DNA of 64,000 bases from the NCBI GenBank assembly GCA_002384855.1, contig DGBP01000075.1, positions 1 through 64,000 of the forward strand, read 5' to 3'. This DNA is from Nocardioidaceae bacterium UBA4001. GTDB lineage: Bacteria; Actinomycetota; Actinomycetes; Propionibacteriales; Nocardioidaceae. Shown piece after piece: positions 38,988 through 46,231 of this stretch; the stretch's first letter is position 1, and each line of letters starts with the position of its first letter. The notes beneath the pieces are model-generated. The model did not search any database and was not told the origin of the DNA. It was given only the letters and a program-made list of their open reading frames with translations. A program made the translations under genes and the position numbers.

Positions 38988-40039
38988 CGTCGCCGCAGAG
39001 CCCGGGCGTGGAGGTGGTCCTCGAGGGACTCTCCCGCCACTACGGCGAGGTGCACGCCCTCGACGGACTGGACCTGACCATCGAGCCCGGCGAGATGGTG
39101 GCCCTGCTCGGCCCGTCGGGCTGCGGCAAGACGACCGCGCTGCGGATCCTCGCCGGCCTCGAGCGCGCCGACTCCGGCCACGTCCGGGTCGGCGGTCGCG
39201 ACATCACCGACGTCCCCGCCAACCGGCGAGACATGGGCATGGTCTTCCAGGCCTACAGCCTGTTCCCCCACATGACCGTCCTGGAGAACGTCGCCTTCGG
39301 CCTCAAGATGCGTGGGGTCGGCCAGCGTGAGCGCAGCGCCAAGGCCGGTGAGGTCCTCGAGCTGGTCGGCCTCGGCGGCCACGCCGACCGCTACGCCCAC
39401 CAGCTCTCCGGAGGCCAGCAGCAGCGGGTCGCCCTCGCCCGGGCGCTCGCGATCGAGCCGTCGGTTCTGCTCCTCGACGAGCCGCTGTCGGCGCTCGACG
39501 CCAAGGTGCGCACCCAGCTTCGCGAGGAGATCCGGCGGGTCCAGCTCGAGGTCGGCCGAACCACGGTCTTCGTCACGCACGACCAGGAGGAGGCCCTGGC
39601 GATCGCCGACCGGGTCGGCGTGATGTCGAACGGCCGGCTCGAGCAGATCGCCGGCCCGGAGGAGCTCTACACCCGTCCACGCACCAGGTTCGTCGCCGAG
39701 TTCGTGGGGCTGACCAACCGCCTCGACGCGGCCGTGGAGGACGGCACCGCCCACGTGCTCGGCTCCCGGGTGCCGCTGCTCGAGGACTCCGTCACCCGCG
39801 GCGAGGGGGTCGCGCTCGTGCGGCCCGAGTCGCTCGAGGTCGCGCCCGACGCGGCGGGCAACGCCACCGTGGCGACCCGGTCCTTCCTCGGCTCCCTGTC
39901 CCGGGTCGTGTGCGAGGTCGACGGCGGGACCGACGTGACCGCCCAGGTCTCCAGCAGCGAGGGCGTGACCCTCGACCCCGGGACGCGCGTCCGGGTCGGG
40001 GTCCGGCCGGTGCCGGTGCTCGTCGTCCCGCGCGGGTAG
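38984..40039 (+). CDS. ABC importer ATPase
   Basis: The 351-residue ATPase has Walker A GPSGCGKTT, the Q-loop VFQAYSLFPHM, signature LSGGQQQRVALARAL, Walker B SVLLLDEPLSALD and switch His in VTHDQEEAL. A C-terminal TOBE-like domain follows (about 235-350). This architecture fits PotA/FbpC/MalK-class importers. GTG 38984 has an AAGGGGGG site. The gene completes the importer operon. Confidence 0.93.
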   Translation: MTSPQSPGVEVVLEGLSRHYGEVHALDGLDLTIEPGEMVALLGPSGCGKTTALRILAGLERADSGHVRVGGRDITDVPANRRDMGMVFQAYSLFPHMTVLENVAFGLKMRGVGQRERSAKAGEVLELVGLGGHADRYAHQLSGGQQQRVALARALAIEPSVLLLDEPLSALDAKVRTQLREEIRRVQLEVGRTTVFVTHDQEEALAIADRVGVMSNGRLEQIAGPEELYTRPRTRFVAEFVGLTNRLDAAVEDGTAHVLGSRVPLLEDSVTRGEGVALVRPESLEVAPDAAGNATVATRSFLGSLSRVVCEVDGGTDVTAQVSSSEGVTLDPGTRVRVGVRPVPVLVVPRG

Positions 40040-40126
40040 GACGGTGTCCACACGGCGCAACGGGCCTGAGCCTCGAGGCGGCACGCCGCGACGACCCCGC
40101 AGTGACCGCTCGGTAGCGTGGACGTC

Positions 40127-40705
40127 ATGGCCACCGAGCTGCGACTGAGGGACGGGTCGCTCGCCATGACCTGGGCGCTGCTCCCCACGGACCGGGAGGG
40201 GGTGCGTGCGGAGTACGAGCACCTGTCGCCCGAGTCCCAGCGGCACCGCTTCCTCACGCCGGTGCCGCACCTGAGCGACACGCTGCTGGACCGCCTCGTC
40301 GACGACGTGGACGGTGTCGACCACGTGGCTCTCGTGCTCTTCGTCATCGACGGCGACCACGTGGGACATCCGGCGGGACTGGCCCGGATCATCCGCTACT
40401 CCGACGACCCGACGGCCGCCGACGTCGCGGTCACGGTGACCGACGCCTATCAGGGCCGCGGCGTCGCCTCCGCCCTGCTCGCCGAGCTGCTGCGGCAGCG
40501 CCCGGACGGGGTGGAGCGCCTCGTGACCGAGGTCGCCGCCGACAACCCGGCGTCGCTGGCGATGCTGCGCCGGCTGGGACCGACCACGGTGACCCGCGAC
40601 GGCGGCAACCTCCTCCGGGTCACCGTCGAGCTGCCTCCTCCGGGGACGGAGCCCGTCGACTCGGCGCAGAGCGACCGGACGCCGCGAGGCTCGACGCGGT
40701 CGTGA
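40127..40705 (+). CDS. GNAT-family N-acetyltransferase
   Basis: The 192-residue protein has the GNAT acetyl-CoA pocket VTDAYQGRGVASALLAELL and the downstream VAADNPASLAMLRRLG. The substrate is unknown. A TAGCGT box (40114-40119) lies 7 nt before ATG 40127, so the mRNA is probably leaderless; an in-frame ATG at 40118 lies inside that box. Its last 86 bp overlap the convergent terC gene, and its C-terminal ~28 residues (PPPGTEPVDSAQSD...) look disordered. Confidence 0.85.
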   Translation: MATELRLRDGSLAMTWALLPTDREGVRAEYEHLSPESQRHRFLTPVPHLSDTLLDRLVDDVDGVDHVALVLFVIDGDHVGHPAGLARIIRYSDDPTAADVAVTVTDAYQGRGVASALLAELLRQRPDGVERLVTEVAADNPASLAMLRRLGPTTVTRDGGNLLRVTVELPPPGTEPVDSAQSDRTPRGSTRS

Positions 40706-41648
40706 CCGCCAGGACCCCCACGATCACCAGCAGCGACGCCAGGGTCGGGATCTCCGGGACCGACGGCCACTGCAGGTGGGCCCAGTGCAGGGCCAGCTTG
40801 ACGCCGATGAACCCGAGGATCGCCGCCAGGCCGTAGCCGAGGTGGACCAGCTTGCTGAGGGCTCCCTCCAGGACGAAGTACAGCGCCCGGAGGCCCAGCA
40901 GGGCGAACGCGTTGGTGGCGAAGACCAGGAACGGGTCGCCGGTGATGCCGTAGACCGCCGGGACGGAGTCGACAGCGAACACCACGTCGGTGGCCAGGAC
41001 GGCGATCACGACCAGGGCGAAGGGGGTCAAGGCACGCCGAACCCCGACCCGGCCGAGCATCCGCGGGCCGTCGTACCCCTGCGTCACCGGGAAGAACCGG
41101 CGGACCAGGCGGACGCTGCGCAGGTCGTCGACGTGCACCTGGTGGGCGGCACCCGAGAGCCCGTCCCGCAGGATCTTCACGCCGGTGGCGACCAGGACCA
41201 GCCCGAAGACCAGGAACATCCAGTCGAAGGCGCTCAGCGCCGCTGCGCCGAGCGCGATGAAGATGCCGCGCAGGACGAGCGCGCCGACGATGCCGTAGAG
41301 CAGCACCCGCTGCTGGAGGGCCCGCGGCACCGCGAAGGCGCCGAGCAGCAGCATGAACACGAAGAGGTTGTCGACGCTGAGCGACTTCTCGACCAGGTAG
41401 CCGGTGAGGTACTCCAGCCCGCGCTCGCCGCCGTAGCGGCTCCAGATGAAGGCGCCGAACGCGAGCGGCAGCGCGACGTAGAACGCCGACCAGCCGACAG
41501 CCTCCTTCATGGAGACCTCGTGGGGCCGGCGGGTCAGGACGAAGTCGAGGGCCAGGAGTACGACGACCGCTCCGATCGTGACGGCCCACAGGTTGGGGGT
41601 CGCGATGGTGTCGAGGGTCGGTGCCGCAGGGGCAGCGACAGGGAACAT
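40620..41648 (-). CDS. TerC/Alx-family membrane protein (probable Mn2+ exporter)
   Basis: The 342-residue protein has about nine membrane helices and the family motifs LSVDNLFVFMLLL and LATDVVFAVDSVPAVYGIT, whose acidic residues lie within helices. E. coli Alx and other TerC proteins export manganese or metallate exoproteins. The Mn2+-type riboswitch in its leader strongly supports a manganese role. Translation starts at ATG 41648 behind GAGGAG, which lies in a riboswitch hairpin. The 3' end overlaps the convergent GNAT gene. Confidence 0.93.
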   Translation of the reverse strand: MFPVAAPAAPTLDTIATPNLWAVTIGAVVVLLALDFVLTRRPHEVSMKEAVGWSAFYVALPLAFGAFIWSRYGGERGLEYLTGYLVEKSLSVDNLFVFMLLLGAFAVPRALQQRVLLYGIVGALVLRGIFIALGAAALSAFDWMFLVFGLVLVATGVKILRDGLSGAAHQVHVDDLRSVRLVRRFFPVTQGYDGPRMLGRVGVRRALTPFALVVIAVLATDVVFAVDSVPAVYGITGDPFLVFATNAFALLGLRALYFVLEGALSKLVHLGYGLAAILGFIGVKLALHWAHLQWPSVPEIPTLASLLVIVGVLAVTTASSLAASGRSAPSRRAPSPEEAARR

Positions 41649-41654
41649 GCGGGT

Positions 41655-41773
41655 CTCCTCAGACAGATCTGCCTGAGGTCTCCCTCACCCGCGAGGCGGG
41701 CGCCCGCCCGGGACCGCTGTGGAGCGGACGTAGTGACCGGGACGAGCTGACGAGGTACTCCCCTCGCGGACGA
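41655..41773 (-). promoter_or_regulatory. yybP-ykoY-type manganese riboswitch
   Basis: The terC leader on the minus strand carries the two conserved blocks of this class: GAGGGGAGTA near its 5' end (41756-41767) and GGTGAGGGAGACCTC near its 3' end (41675-41690), with GC-rich stems between. Then CCTCAGGC...GTCTGAGG (41657-41678) can form a hairpin whose 3' arm contains part of the GAGGAG ribosome-binding site. The CCTC of the aptamer's closing stem is shared with the hairpin, so ligand binding should free the ribosome-binding site. A TATCCT -10 lies at 41774-41779. Confidence 0.82.
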
Positions 41774-41790
41774 GGATACCGGGGGACGCA

Positions 41791-41821
41791 AGAGGCCCCC
41801 GGGTCACACCCGGGGGCCTCT
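41791..41821. terminator. Strong hairpin terminator
   Basis: Two perfect 14-bp arms (AGAGGCCCCCGGGT and its complement) flank a CAC loop, 18 bp beyond the stop of the minus-strand gene at 41840. It separates that gene from the riboswitch-controlled terC. Confidence 0.85.
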
Positions 41822-41839
41822 GGACGACGGCGCGTCAGG

Positions 41840-42112
41840 TCAGACGCGCGTCTTGTTCTTGCCCGACATGCTCTCGGCGACGCCGATGAGCAGGACGGCC
41901 GCGACGATCGCGATGATCGCGCCGAGGATGTTCAGCTCCCAGATGTTGCCGGTGCCGAAGAAGCTCGCGACCAGCCCGCCGATCAGCGAGCCGGCGACGC
42001 CGAGCAGCAGCGTCATCGCGATGCTGAGGTTCTGCTTGCCCGGCTTGATGAGACGGGCGACCGCTCCGACCACGAGGCCGAAGACGAGGAATCCGATGAT
42101 GTCCCAGATCAT
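41840..42112 (-). CDS. GlsB/YeaQ/YmgE-family small membrane protein
   Basis: The 90-residue protein has three hydrophobic helices with GLVVGAVARLIKPGKQ and LLGVAGSLIGGLVASFFG, typical of the transglycosylase-associated GlsB/YeaQ family (stress-linked, function unclear). The start at 42112 has AGGAG upstream, and a strong terminator follows. A longer in-frame start at 42166 lacks a ribosome-binding site. Confidence 0.88.
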   Translation of the reverse strand: MIWDIIGFLVFGLVVGAVARLIKPGKQNLSIAMTLLLGVAGSLIGGLVASFFGTGNIWELNILGAIIAIVAAVLLIGVAESMSGKNKTRV

Positions 42113-42244
42113 GAGGTGTCTCCTAGGTTCGTTCGATGTCAGCAGGCCGGAGTGTCCCCACAACACCCACCTTCATGCGCGAACCGGATCACGAAGTCGG
42201 GCGGGACAGGGAGCCTCCGGACCACTCGACTTCGAATGTAGACC

Positions 42245-42673
42245 TCAGCGGGGCTCGCGGACAGCCTCCGGCGCGGCGGTTCGCGTGCCAGTCCCGGCCG
42301 CGGTGGCGCAGGTGGCCGGCTGGCTCATCCGCTGGGTGAGCCCGAAGAGCAGCAGCGCGCCGGCGACGAGTGGGCCGGCGACGTCGGCCCCGTAGTTGCG
42401 CAGTGCCACGGTCGCGCCCACCAGGGTCAGCGCCGACATGGTGGCGCACGGCGAGCACCCCAGGTCGGGGCGGCGACCCACCACGGGCACGTAGGTGGCG
42501 AGGACGGCGGCACCGAGCACCGCGGCGACGAGCGTCACGACGTACCACCACGGCGAGGGTGGCGTGACCGAGGCACGGCCCAGGCTGACGAACCAGGCGG
42601 CGACGACAGGCAGGAGAAGCAGGAGCGCGACGCGTCGGCGGGCGGGCCAGGCGGCGACGAGCGAGCGGATCAT
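42245..42673 (-). CDS. Membrane protein with CSPC motif, function unknown
   Basis: The 142-residue protein has about four hydrophobic segments and the sequence GCSPCATMSALTLVGATVALRNY, with a CxxC pair next to a helix. An AAGGGAA site precedes ATG 42673. It is divergent from the rhodanese gene, and the CsoR/CstR-like palindrome lies 75 bp upstream. The CxxC and the neighbours suggest a role in thiol or sulfur metabolism, but this is inference. Confidence 0.65.
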   Translation of the reverse strand: MIRSLVAAWPARRRVALLLLLPVVAAWFVSLGRASVTPPSPWWYVVTLVAAVLGAAVLATYVPVVGRRPDLGCSPCATMSALTLVGATVALRNYGADVAGPLVAGALLLFGLTQRMSQPATCATAAGTGTRTAAPEAVREPR

Positions 42674-42747
42674 CTGCGTTCCCTTCGTGATCCGGGCAAC
42701 ATCCGTGACGCGGACGGAATGTGCACGGTCCCTGTCCGGTTTCGATA

Positions 42748-42767
42748 GGATACCCCCAGGGGTATCC
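42748..42767. promoter_or_regulatory. CsoR/CstR-like operator before rhodanese
   Basis: GGATACCCCCAGGGGTATCC has 9-bp perfect arms around CA. It matches the ATACCCC(N)GGGGTAT type of site bound by CsoR-family repressors (copper or persulfide sensing). It overlaps a TAGGAT -10-like box and ends 27 bp before the rhodanese ATG. Confidence 0.75.
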
Positions 42768-42794
42768 ACCAACTCAGCGTACAGGAGTCAGCAC

Positions 42795-43118
42795 ATGCGT
42801 GAAGTCAGCACTCAGGCGTTCGCCTCGGCCCGCGCCGACGGGGCTGTCGCGATCGATGTCCGCACGCCGGGCGAGTACCTGGCCGGCCACGTCCCCGGGG
42901 CCCGCCTCATGCCCATGGACGAGGTCTTCGCCCGGACCCACGAACTGCCGCGCAACGCACCGGTCTTCGTGCTCTGCGCCTCGGGCGCCCGGAGCCTGAC
43001 CGTCGCGGACATGCTCAACCGTCTCGGCGTCGACGCCCGCTCGGTCGCCGGGGGCACCGCCGGCTGGGAGTCGGCCGGCTACCCCGTGGTTCGTGGGGCC
43101 GCCTCCGACGTCGCCTGA
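42795..43118 (+). CDS. Single-domain rhodanese (sulfurtransferase)
   Basis: The 107-residue protein is one rhodanese domain with the active-site loop CASGARS (Cys61), preceded by AIDVRTPGEYLAGHVPGA. It moves sulfane sulfur through a cysteine persulfide. It has a good AGGAG site. The CsoR/CstR-like operator immediately upstream predicts induction by polysulfide or copper; no CsoR-family gene is in the window. Confidence 0.93.
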   Translation: MREVSTQAFASARADGAVAIDVRTPGEYLAGHVPGARLMPMDEVFARTHELPRNAPVFVLCASGARSLTVADMLNRLGVDARSVAGGTAGWESAGYPVVRGAASDVA

Positions 43119-43133
43119 CCCCCACCGCCGCAC

Positions 43134-43179
43134 CCGGACGCGCCCTCCTCGCACCCGAGGCGGGCGCGGCTGCGTCCGG
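43134..43179 (+). terminator. Long GC hairpin after rhodanese
   Basis: CCGGACGC pairs with GCGTCCGG, with further pairing inside (GCGCCC/GGGCGC and CTCG/CGAG). It begins 16 bp after the rhodanese stop and probably ends that transcript before the ArsR-type promoter. Confidence 0.55.
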
Positions 43180-43330
43180 CGGCTCGCGTGAGGCGGAGCG
43201 TCGTACACCGACATGCGCACATGCCGTCTCGGCGTCCGCCCGAGCACGCCGGTGGCCCGACCTGGGCGGTTGTGCATGTGGGTCTACGCGAGGGGCCGGT
43301 CTGCTCCCGTCCCGACCACATGTACGGTAT

Positions 43331-43346
43331 TCCAAAGATCTTTGGA
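43331..43346. promoter_or_regulatory. Perfect 16-bp palindrome, probable ArsR-type autoregulatory operator
   Basis: TCCAAAGATCTTTGGA is a perfect palindrome that overlaps the start of the TGGAGGAAG ribosome-binding site of the ArsR-rhodanese gene and follows a TACGGT -10-like box (43323-43328). Binding there would block its own operon. Confidence 0.7.
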
Positions 43347-43353
43347 GGAAGCC

Positions 43354-44046
43354 GTGGAGAACCGCGAGGCGAAAAGCGAGCTGTTCAGCCAGCTCGCGGT
43401 CGTCGGCAAGGCGTTCGGTAGTGCCAAGCGCCTCGAGCTGATCGACCTGCTGAGCCAGGGCGAGCGGACCGTGGAGGCGCTCGCGCGCGAGGCCGGCCTG
43501 GGCCTGAGCACCGCGTCGGCGCACCTGCAGGTGCTCAAGCTCTCGAACCTCGTGTCGACGCGCCGCGAGGGCACCCGGGTCTACTACCGCCTCGCCGGCG
43601 AGGACGTCGCACGGCTCTACGCCGCGATGCAGGCCGTCGCTCGCGAGTACTCCGCCGGCGTCGACCGCGCCCTCGACTCCTACCTCGGCGGCTCGACCCC
43701 GCTCGACGACGCGGGGGTCGACGAGATCTCCCGCGCCGAGCTGCTCGAGCGTCTCGAGAGCGGCGAGGTCGTCCTGCTCGACGTCCGACCGCCGGAGGAG
43801 TACGCCGCCGGCCACATCCCCGGCGCCATCTCGGTGCCTTTCGGCCGCCTCGCCGAGGACCTCAGCACGATCGAGGGCCTCACCGACGACGGTGACATCG
43901 TCGCCTACTGCCGGGGCGCCTACTGTGTCCTCGCCCACGACGCGGTCCGCCTGCTGCGTGCCCAGGGCCGCACCGCCCGGCGCCTGGAGGACGGCCTCCT
44001 CGAGTGGCGCACCACCGGCCTCCCGGTGCAGGAGGGGGTCGCGTGA
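43354..44046 (+). CDS. ArsR-family regulator fused to a rhodanese domain
   Basis: The 230-residue protein joins an N-terminal ArsR/SmtB winged helix (about 5-100, KRLELIDLLSQGERTVEALAREAGL..., STASAHLQVLKLSNLV) to a C-terminal rhodanese (about 130-225, LLDVRPPEEYAAGHIPGAI). The rhodanese loop reads YCRGAYC with Cys186 and Cys191. No classical metal-binding CxC is seen in the ArsR part, so the second domain is likely the sensor of sulfane sulfur or thiol state. GTG 43354 has a strong site. It overlaps the next gene by 4 bp and leads the thiol-redox operon. Confidence 0.9.
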   Translation: MENREAKSELFSQLAVVGKAFGSAKRLELIDLLSQGERTVEALAREAGLGLSTASAHLQVLKLSNLVSTRREGTRVYYRLAGEDVARLYAAMQAVAREYSAGVDRALDSYLGGSTPLDDAGVDEISRAELLERLESGEVVLLDVRPPEEYAAGHIPGAISVPFGRLAEDLSTIEGLTDDGDIVAYCRGAYCVLAHDAVRLLRAQGRTARRLEDGLLEWRTTGLPVQEGVA

Positions 44047-44543
44047 GCACCGCCGTCCCGCAGATCAAGAGGCCCCGCACGCCCTGGCCTGCGCGCCGCT
44101 GGGCCGTGGCCGTCGGCTCGACCGTCGCCTACGCGCTCCTCATCGCGATCCCGACGGACCTCGTCGACACCCCCGCCTTCAGCCGGGAGATCCCGCCGAC
44201 CTGGTGGTCGTGGCCCGCGCTCGTCGTGTCCTCGGTCCTCGCGGGCCTGCTGACCGCGACGTACGTGCGCGCGCCGTCCGTGCCGGGCGAGAAGGCCGCG
44301 GACGGGACCGGCGACGAGCTCGACCGGTCGGCCAAGGGCGGCTACCTCGGCGGTTTCCTGACCTTCTTCGCCGTCGGCTGCCCGGTGTGCAACAAGCTCG
44401 TCCTGCTGGCACTCGGCACCTCGGGTGCGCTCACGTGGTTCGAGCCCGTCCAGCCCGTGCTCTCCGTCGCCGCCATCGCCGTCCTGGCCTGGGCCCTGCG
44501 CGCCCGGCTGCGCGGCGAGGTGTCCTGCTCCGTCCCGAGCTGA
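44043..44543 (+). CDS. Membrane protein with CPVC motif
   Basis: The 166-residue protein has four hydrophobic segments. A CxxC lies at the start of one (FFAVGCPVCNKLVLLALGTSG), and a further Cys pair lies near the C-terminus (VSCSVPS has one Cys). It is coupled to the ArsR-rhodanese gene (GTGA overlap) and precedes the DsbA-like gene by 45 bp. I infer a membrane thiol carrier; the family is not named to me. Confidence 0.7.
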   Translation: MSTAVPQIKRPRTPWPARRWAVAVGSTVAYALLIAIPTDLVDTPAFSREIPPTWWSWPALVVSSVLAGLLTATYVRAPSVPGEKAADGTGDELDRSAKGGYLGGFLTFFAVGCPVCNKLVLLALGTSGALTWFEPVQPVLSVAAIAVLAWALRARLRGEVSCSVPS

Positions 44544-44588
44544 TCCCCGTTTCCGAGAACCCCCGACCCGCACCCGGAGGAACACACC

Positions 44589-45338
44589 ATGCCCTCGACT
44601 CAGGACGCTTCCGCGCGCTCCAAGGCCACCGTCCCGATCGTGGTGGCGGTCGTCGCCGCCCTGGTCACCGGCACGATGCTGCTGAGCACCGTCCTCGGCG
44701 GCGGTGAGGACAAGGAGTCCGCCCAGACCCCGGTGTCCGACGTCTCCCGCGACGGCAGCCGCCCGCCGGTGGACGAGAAGAACGACCCGTTCGCCGCCCT
44801 GGTGCGCCGCGACCCGAAGGACGCCGCCGCTCTCGGCGAGGTCGACGCCCCGGTCGTGATGATCAACTACTCGGAGTTCCAGTGCCCCTTCTGCGGCAAG
44901 TTCGCCCGGGACACCAAGCCGGAGCTGATGAAGTACGTCGAGGACGGCACCATGCGCATCGAGTGGCGCCACTTCCCCTACCTCGGCCCCGAGTCGATCA
45001 CCTCGGCGAAGGCCTCCTGGGCCGCCGGGGAGCAGGGCAGGTTCTGGGAGTACCACGACGCGATGTTCGCCGACCAGCAGCCGCCGAACAGCGGCAAGCT
45101 CACCGACGAGTACCTCCTCGACAAGGCCAGGGAGATCGGCCTCGACGTCGAGAGGTTCGAGGAGGACATGACCTCCAAGACCGCCGCCGACGAGGTCCAG
45201 GCCGACTTCGACGAGGGTCAGGAGATCGGGGTCACCGGCACTCCCGCCTTCCTGGTCAACGGCCGGCCGATCATGGGCGCCCAGCCGACCGAGGCCTTCG
45301 TCGAGGCCATCGAGCAGGCGGCCCAGGACGCGCAGTGA
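44589..45338 (+). CDS. DsbA-like membrane-anchored thioredoxin
   Basis: The 249-residue protein has one N-terminal membrane anchor (about 15-36), a polar linker and a DsbA-type thioredoxin domain outside the membrane. It has active site CPFC (Cys99, Cys102) in YSEFQCPFCGKFA and cis-proline loop GVTGTPAFLVNG. It should make or isomerise disulfides in exported proteins. It overlaps ccdA by 4 bp, which would supply electrons. Confidence 0.92.
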   Translation: MPSTQDASARSKATVPIVVAVVAALVTGTMLLSTVLGGGEDKESAQTPVSDVSRDGSRPPVDEKNDPFAALVRRDPKDAAALGEVDAPVVMINYSEFQCPFCGKFARDTKPELMKYVEDGTMRIEWRHFPYLGPESITSAKASWAAGEQGRFWEYHDAMFADQQPPNSGKLTDEYLLDKAREIGLDVERFEEDMTSKTAADEVQADFDEGQEIGVTGTPAFLVNGRPIMGAQPTEAFVEAIEQAAQDAQ

Positions 45339-46231
45339 CCGAGGTCGGTCTCCTCGCGGCGTTCGCCGCCGGCGTGCTCGCGCTGCTGTCCCCGTGCAGT
45401 GCGCTGCTCCTCCCGTCGTTCTTCGCCTACGCCTTCGCCAGCCGTACGGCGCTGCTGATGCGCACCGCCGCCTTCTACGGCGGCCTGCTCCTCACGCTGG
45501 TGCCGCTGGGCACCGGCGCGGGGGCGGCCTCGTCTCTGTTCTATGGGCACCGGGGGCTGTTGATCACGATCGCCGGCTGGTCGATCATCGTCCTCGGCCT
45601 GGTCCAGATCTTCGGCAAAAGCTTCGCGATGCCGTTCGCGGGCAGGCTGCAGTCCTGGTCCCAGCGCCAGTCGGGCAAGAGCTCCGGAGGGACGGCGTCC
45701 TGGGCGTCCACGGTGACCCTCGGAGCCGTCTACGGCCTGGCGGGCTTCTGCTCCGGGCCGGTGCTGGGGGCGATCCTGACCATGGCCGCCACCCAGGACT
45801 CCCCGCTCGAGGGAGGCCTGCTGCTCGCGGTCTACGCCCTCGGCATGGCGGCGCCGCTGTTCGTGCTCGCCGCCTTCTGGGACCGCTTCCAGCTCGGCCG
45901 CCAGGGCTGGCTGCGCGGGCGGATGCTGCACCTCGGCCCGATCACCGTGCACAGCACCTCGCTCGTCTCGGGCCTGCTGTTCGTCGCGATCGGCATCCTG
46001 TTCCTCCGCTTCGACGGCACCGCCGGCATCACCGGGGTCCTCGGTCTGGGCGACACCACGGACCTGGAGTTCGAGGCCCAGCGCTGGGTGAGCGAGGTCA
46101 CCTCGTCCGTCCCGGGTTGGGTGGTACCCGCCCTTGTCGCTATCCTCGCGGGGTTTGTCGCCTGGCGACGGACCCGTCCCGCCGCGTCCTCCGACGTGGA
46201 GCAAGACCGAGAGGAGACCGTCCCTTCATGA
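45335..46231 (+). CDS. ccdA: CcdA/DsbD-like thiol electron carrier
   Basis: The 298-residue protein has six to seven membrane helices with the paired redox cysteines of the CcdA family: Cys21 in SPCSALLLPSFFAYAF and Cys139 in GFCSGPVLGAIL. It carries reducing power from cytoplasmic thioredoxin to extracytoplasmic partners. GTG 45335 overlaps the DsbA-like stop. Its end overlaps the NlpC/P60 start by 4 bp, so all three are translationally coupled. Confidence 0.88.
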   Translation: MTEVGLLAAFAAGVLALLSPCSALLLPSFFAYAFASRTALLMRTAAFYGGLLLTLVPLGTGAGAASSLFYGHRGLLITIAGWSIIVLGLVQIFGKSFAMPFAGRLQSWSQRQSGKSSGGTASWASTVTLGAVYGLAGFCSGPVLGAILTMAATQDSPLEGGLLLAVYALGMAAPLFVLAAFWDRFQLGRQGWLRGRMLHLGPITVHSTSLVSGLLFVAIGILFLRFDGTAGITGVLGLGDTTDLEFEAQRWVSEVTSSVPGWVVPALVAILAGFVAWRRTRPAASSDVEQDREETVPS

